NCBI RefSeq assembly: GCF_019059575.1
Contig: NW_024881521.1
Coordinates: 979,297-1,043,296 of the forward strand
Direction: 5' to 3'
DNA length: 64,000 bases
Source: Amphibalanus amphitrite
Taxonomy: Eukaryota > Arthropoda > Thecostraca > Balanomorpha > Balanidae
Part shown: positions 62,266-64,000 of the stretch, one piece after another
Layout of the letters: each line of letters begins with the position of its first letter
Numbering within the stretch: position 1 is the stretch's first letter
Program-made: the position numbers and the translations under genes
The notes under the pieces: generated by a model
What the model was told of the DNA's origin: nothing
The model's input: only the letters and a program-made list of their open reading frames with translations
The model's database searches: none

Positions 62266-64000
62266 GATCTGAAGACAACTGACGGCGAGACTGAAGCGCT
62301 GACGTCATAAGTCTGTGTCCGGCCGGGGCGCCGTCACAGACTGAACCACTGACGTCATTAGTCTGTATGCGGCAGGGGCGCCGTTACAGACTGTCTGAAG
62401 TCTGAACCGCTGACGTCATTGAGTCTGTGTGCGGCAGGGGCGCCGTCACAGACTGTCCGGACCGCTGACGTCATTGAGTCTGTGTGCGGCAAGGGCGCCG
62501 TCACAGACTGTCCGGACCACTGACGTCATTGAGTCTGTGTGTGGCAGGGGCGCCGCCACAGACTGCCTGGACGCCTCGCTGCGCTCCCCATTCCACCTGG
62601 CGGTGTGGCTGGACCGACCTCAGTCACTGCGTCTGCTGGCGCAACACCGGCGGCTGGTGCGAGCCGAGCAGCTCACCGAGCACGGCAGAGACGCCCTACA
62701 CGTGGCGGCCGTGCGCAATCACGCCCAGTGCGCCGAAATACTGGTGAGAACTGAGACGGTGTTACAAGGGGAGAAGGAGGAAGCAAAACAGGATTTAGAA
62801 CAAGGAGCCGGACACGTTGAAATGGCCATCGATCCTGTTCGCTTAACACTTAAATGAAAAAAATAAGGCGTTCATTGCAGCTTTCGTCGTTTGTGAATAT
62901 AGTCGCCTGTTTGATTTTCTTAAAGATTTGTGTGACGGATGTCTCTAGTAAAATAAAATGTTTATGAATGTAAAACAATAAGTTAACACCGTATTTATCA
63001 TTTCTTTCTATTTCGGTCAGCTGGAGGAGTTCCAGATGCTGCCGGACCGGTTCTGTAAGAACGGCTTCAGCCCGGTTCACGAGGCGGCTCGGCGGGCCAG
63101 CTTTGACACCATGTTGGTGCTGACTCGGTGGGCGGCGCGGACAGGACGCTCGCTGATGCAGAATCCCGACTCCGAGGGAAACCTGCCGCTGCATCTGGCC
63201 GTCCACTCCGGAGATGTGAAGGTCAGCATTCGTAATTCGTATCATTCCGATTCCGAGGAAAATCGACTATTTTTACTGGTCGCAAGCGTTAGTGTGTTAG
63301 TGTTTTTTAGTCGTTAATCTCTCAGGCTCGTTGAGTTTTAGTGCCCGTTGACAGAGATGCCATTATTTGCCATGCTTTGTTTTCTACGGATTGATCCGAT
63401 TCCGGTACATTGCCATTCAGGGAGTAAAAATGCCTATGGATGACGATTGCTGTGCTCCCTATTTATAACATCATGATTAGAACATCCCTATTTAGATCTT
63501 TAGTTGACGATCATATGCTCGCTCCAGCAGTTTGCATTATTTCAGGCAAAAGCTGGCATGCGTCTAATGCCTCCATTCATGTGTTTCCTCTTATCCACAG
63601 ATGGTGGAGCTGTGCCTTCAGCGGGGCGCAGACATCACCAATACCCAGAGCGACCTCTCGACGCCCGTCCACCTGGCCTGCGTCCAGGGATCCATGGAGA
63701 TCACCCAGCTCATGCTCCGAACACAGGTGCGGCTTCATTATTTCAACTCTGAAGAAGAGACGCGAAAAAGTCGGGCGAAATCGTTTAAAGCCATGATGAT
63801 CGACTTAATCATAATCAAAATTAAATATATCTAATCCAGTCACATCATTAGCTGGCCGATAGCTCCTTTCTTTGAGAACAAATGAGGGCAAAAAAGATCG
63901 AACGATTCGTACATCTCCAAGCATAAGACCTGATATTTCGTATCGTTTTCTCTGTCACAGTCGAAGGACGCGATGGCCGTTCTGGATATGCGGGACTCCG
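59638..64000 (+). CDS. TRPA1-like cation channel, N-terminal ankyrin part (cut by window end)
   Basis: The N-terminus of a TRPA-family channel, a plasma-membrane cation channel of sensory cells opened by irritants or temperature in insects. Coding exons are 59638-59772, 60120-60380, 61231-61390, 61530-61620, 62548-62743, 63021-63221, 63601-63726 and 63961-64000 (continues). All join in phase, giving 403 residues here. The first ~130 residues are basic/Pro-rich and variable. Ankyrin repeats follow: AAAGNLKRFQEL, DNDGQTPLHAAVES, HGRDALHVAAVRNHAQCAEI, NGFSPVHEAARRAS, SEGNLPLHLAVHSGDVK and DLSTPVHLACVQGSMEI. Their order matches Drosophila TrpA1 better than painless or pyrexia as far as I recall. 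The ATG at 59,638 has a good context (GCAGCCATGC) in an exon whose acceptor ends at 59,603. Arthropod TrpA1 genes use alternative first exons, so other starts are possible. The exon 5 acceptor sits in a five-copy repeat. Confidence 0.88.
60056..60089. other. 34-bp perfect palindrome
   Basis: GTCCAAAAGTCAAGCTA followed directly by its exact reverse complement, with no spacer, in the intron about 30 bp before the acceptor of the second TRPA1-like coding exon. It can form a hairpin in RNA or a cruciform in DNA close to where a branch point would lie. Confidence 0.9.
62231..62266 (+). repeat. CTGT microsatellite
   Basis: About nine CTGT units with one CTGT-to-TTGT change, in the TRPA1-like intron just upstream of the acceptor repeat array. 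Confidence 0.9.
62300..62580 (+). repeat. Five tandem copies of the TRPA1-like exon 5 acceptor segment
   Basis: Units of about 50-61 bp start TGACGTCAT at 62,300, 62,350, 62,411, 62,466 and 62,521. Each contains the intron end, a GGCAG-type acceptor and the first ~20 bp of the exon (GGGCGCC...CACAGACTG). The last copy holds the acceptor that keeps the channel frame (62,547). Copies 2 and 3 keep AG; copies 1 and 4 have lost it. Every copy carries the full TGACGTCA palindrome, the consensus CREB/ATF site. Confidence 0.9.

Overview
The window is eukaryotic nuclear DNA: every gene is split by GT-AG introns, coding exons are GC-rich, and introns are full of DNA transposons. The gene set (an MFSD6-type transporter, MCM10, MON2 and an insect-type TRPA channel) fits an invertebrate, most likely an arthropod. 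A crustacean such as a barnacle is my impression only, since nothing in the sequence fixes the species. I found no rRNA, tRNA, CRISPR or bacterial-style operon.

Layout. 1-4,300 holds no gene I can support, apart from one small hairpin MITE. An MFSD6-like transporter runs 4,781-8,580 (+), possibly ending at 8,973. MCM10, the replication initiation factor, runs 10,914-17,243 (+) in 13 coding exons that join without a break into 895 codons. Converging on it is MON2, the Golgi/endosome trafficking scaffold related to large Arf-GEFs, at 18,122-40,096 (-). Its 32 coding exons join in phase into 1,723 codons plus a stop. From about 59,638 to the right edge lies the ankyrin-repeat N-terminus of a TRPA1-like cation channel (+), cut by the window end. 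These genes have unrelated jobs and are simply neighbours.

Mobile DNA. MON2 introns carry two TTAA-flanked elements with G-run hairpin ends, two mariner-family elements, and several MITE-like elements. One of these is packed with palindromic GTTCCC motifs. Only 98 bp upstream of the MON2 start codon sits a 13.7-kb foldback-type element (40,195-53,859) with a 7-bp target duplication. It has about 3-kb arms and a 7.6-kb core of inverted satellite arrays, built from 286-bp units of two types that largely alternate. A Ty3/Gypsy fragment and a LINE fragment lie at 57.9-59.0 kb.

The most unexpected signal is that at least six exon edges, in three of the four genes, have been tandemly duplicated together with their splice site. 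This leaves arrays of decoy acceptors or donors next to the real one: MFSD6-like exons 2, 3 and 4, MON2 exons 4 and 18, and TRPA1-like exon 5. One of these duplications is in frame and would add 26 residues. I do not know of a description of this pattern recurring so densely in one locus.
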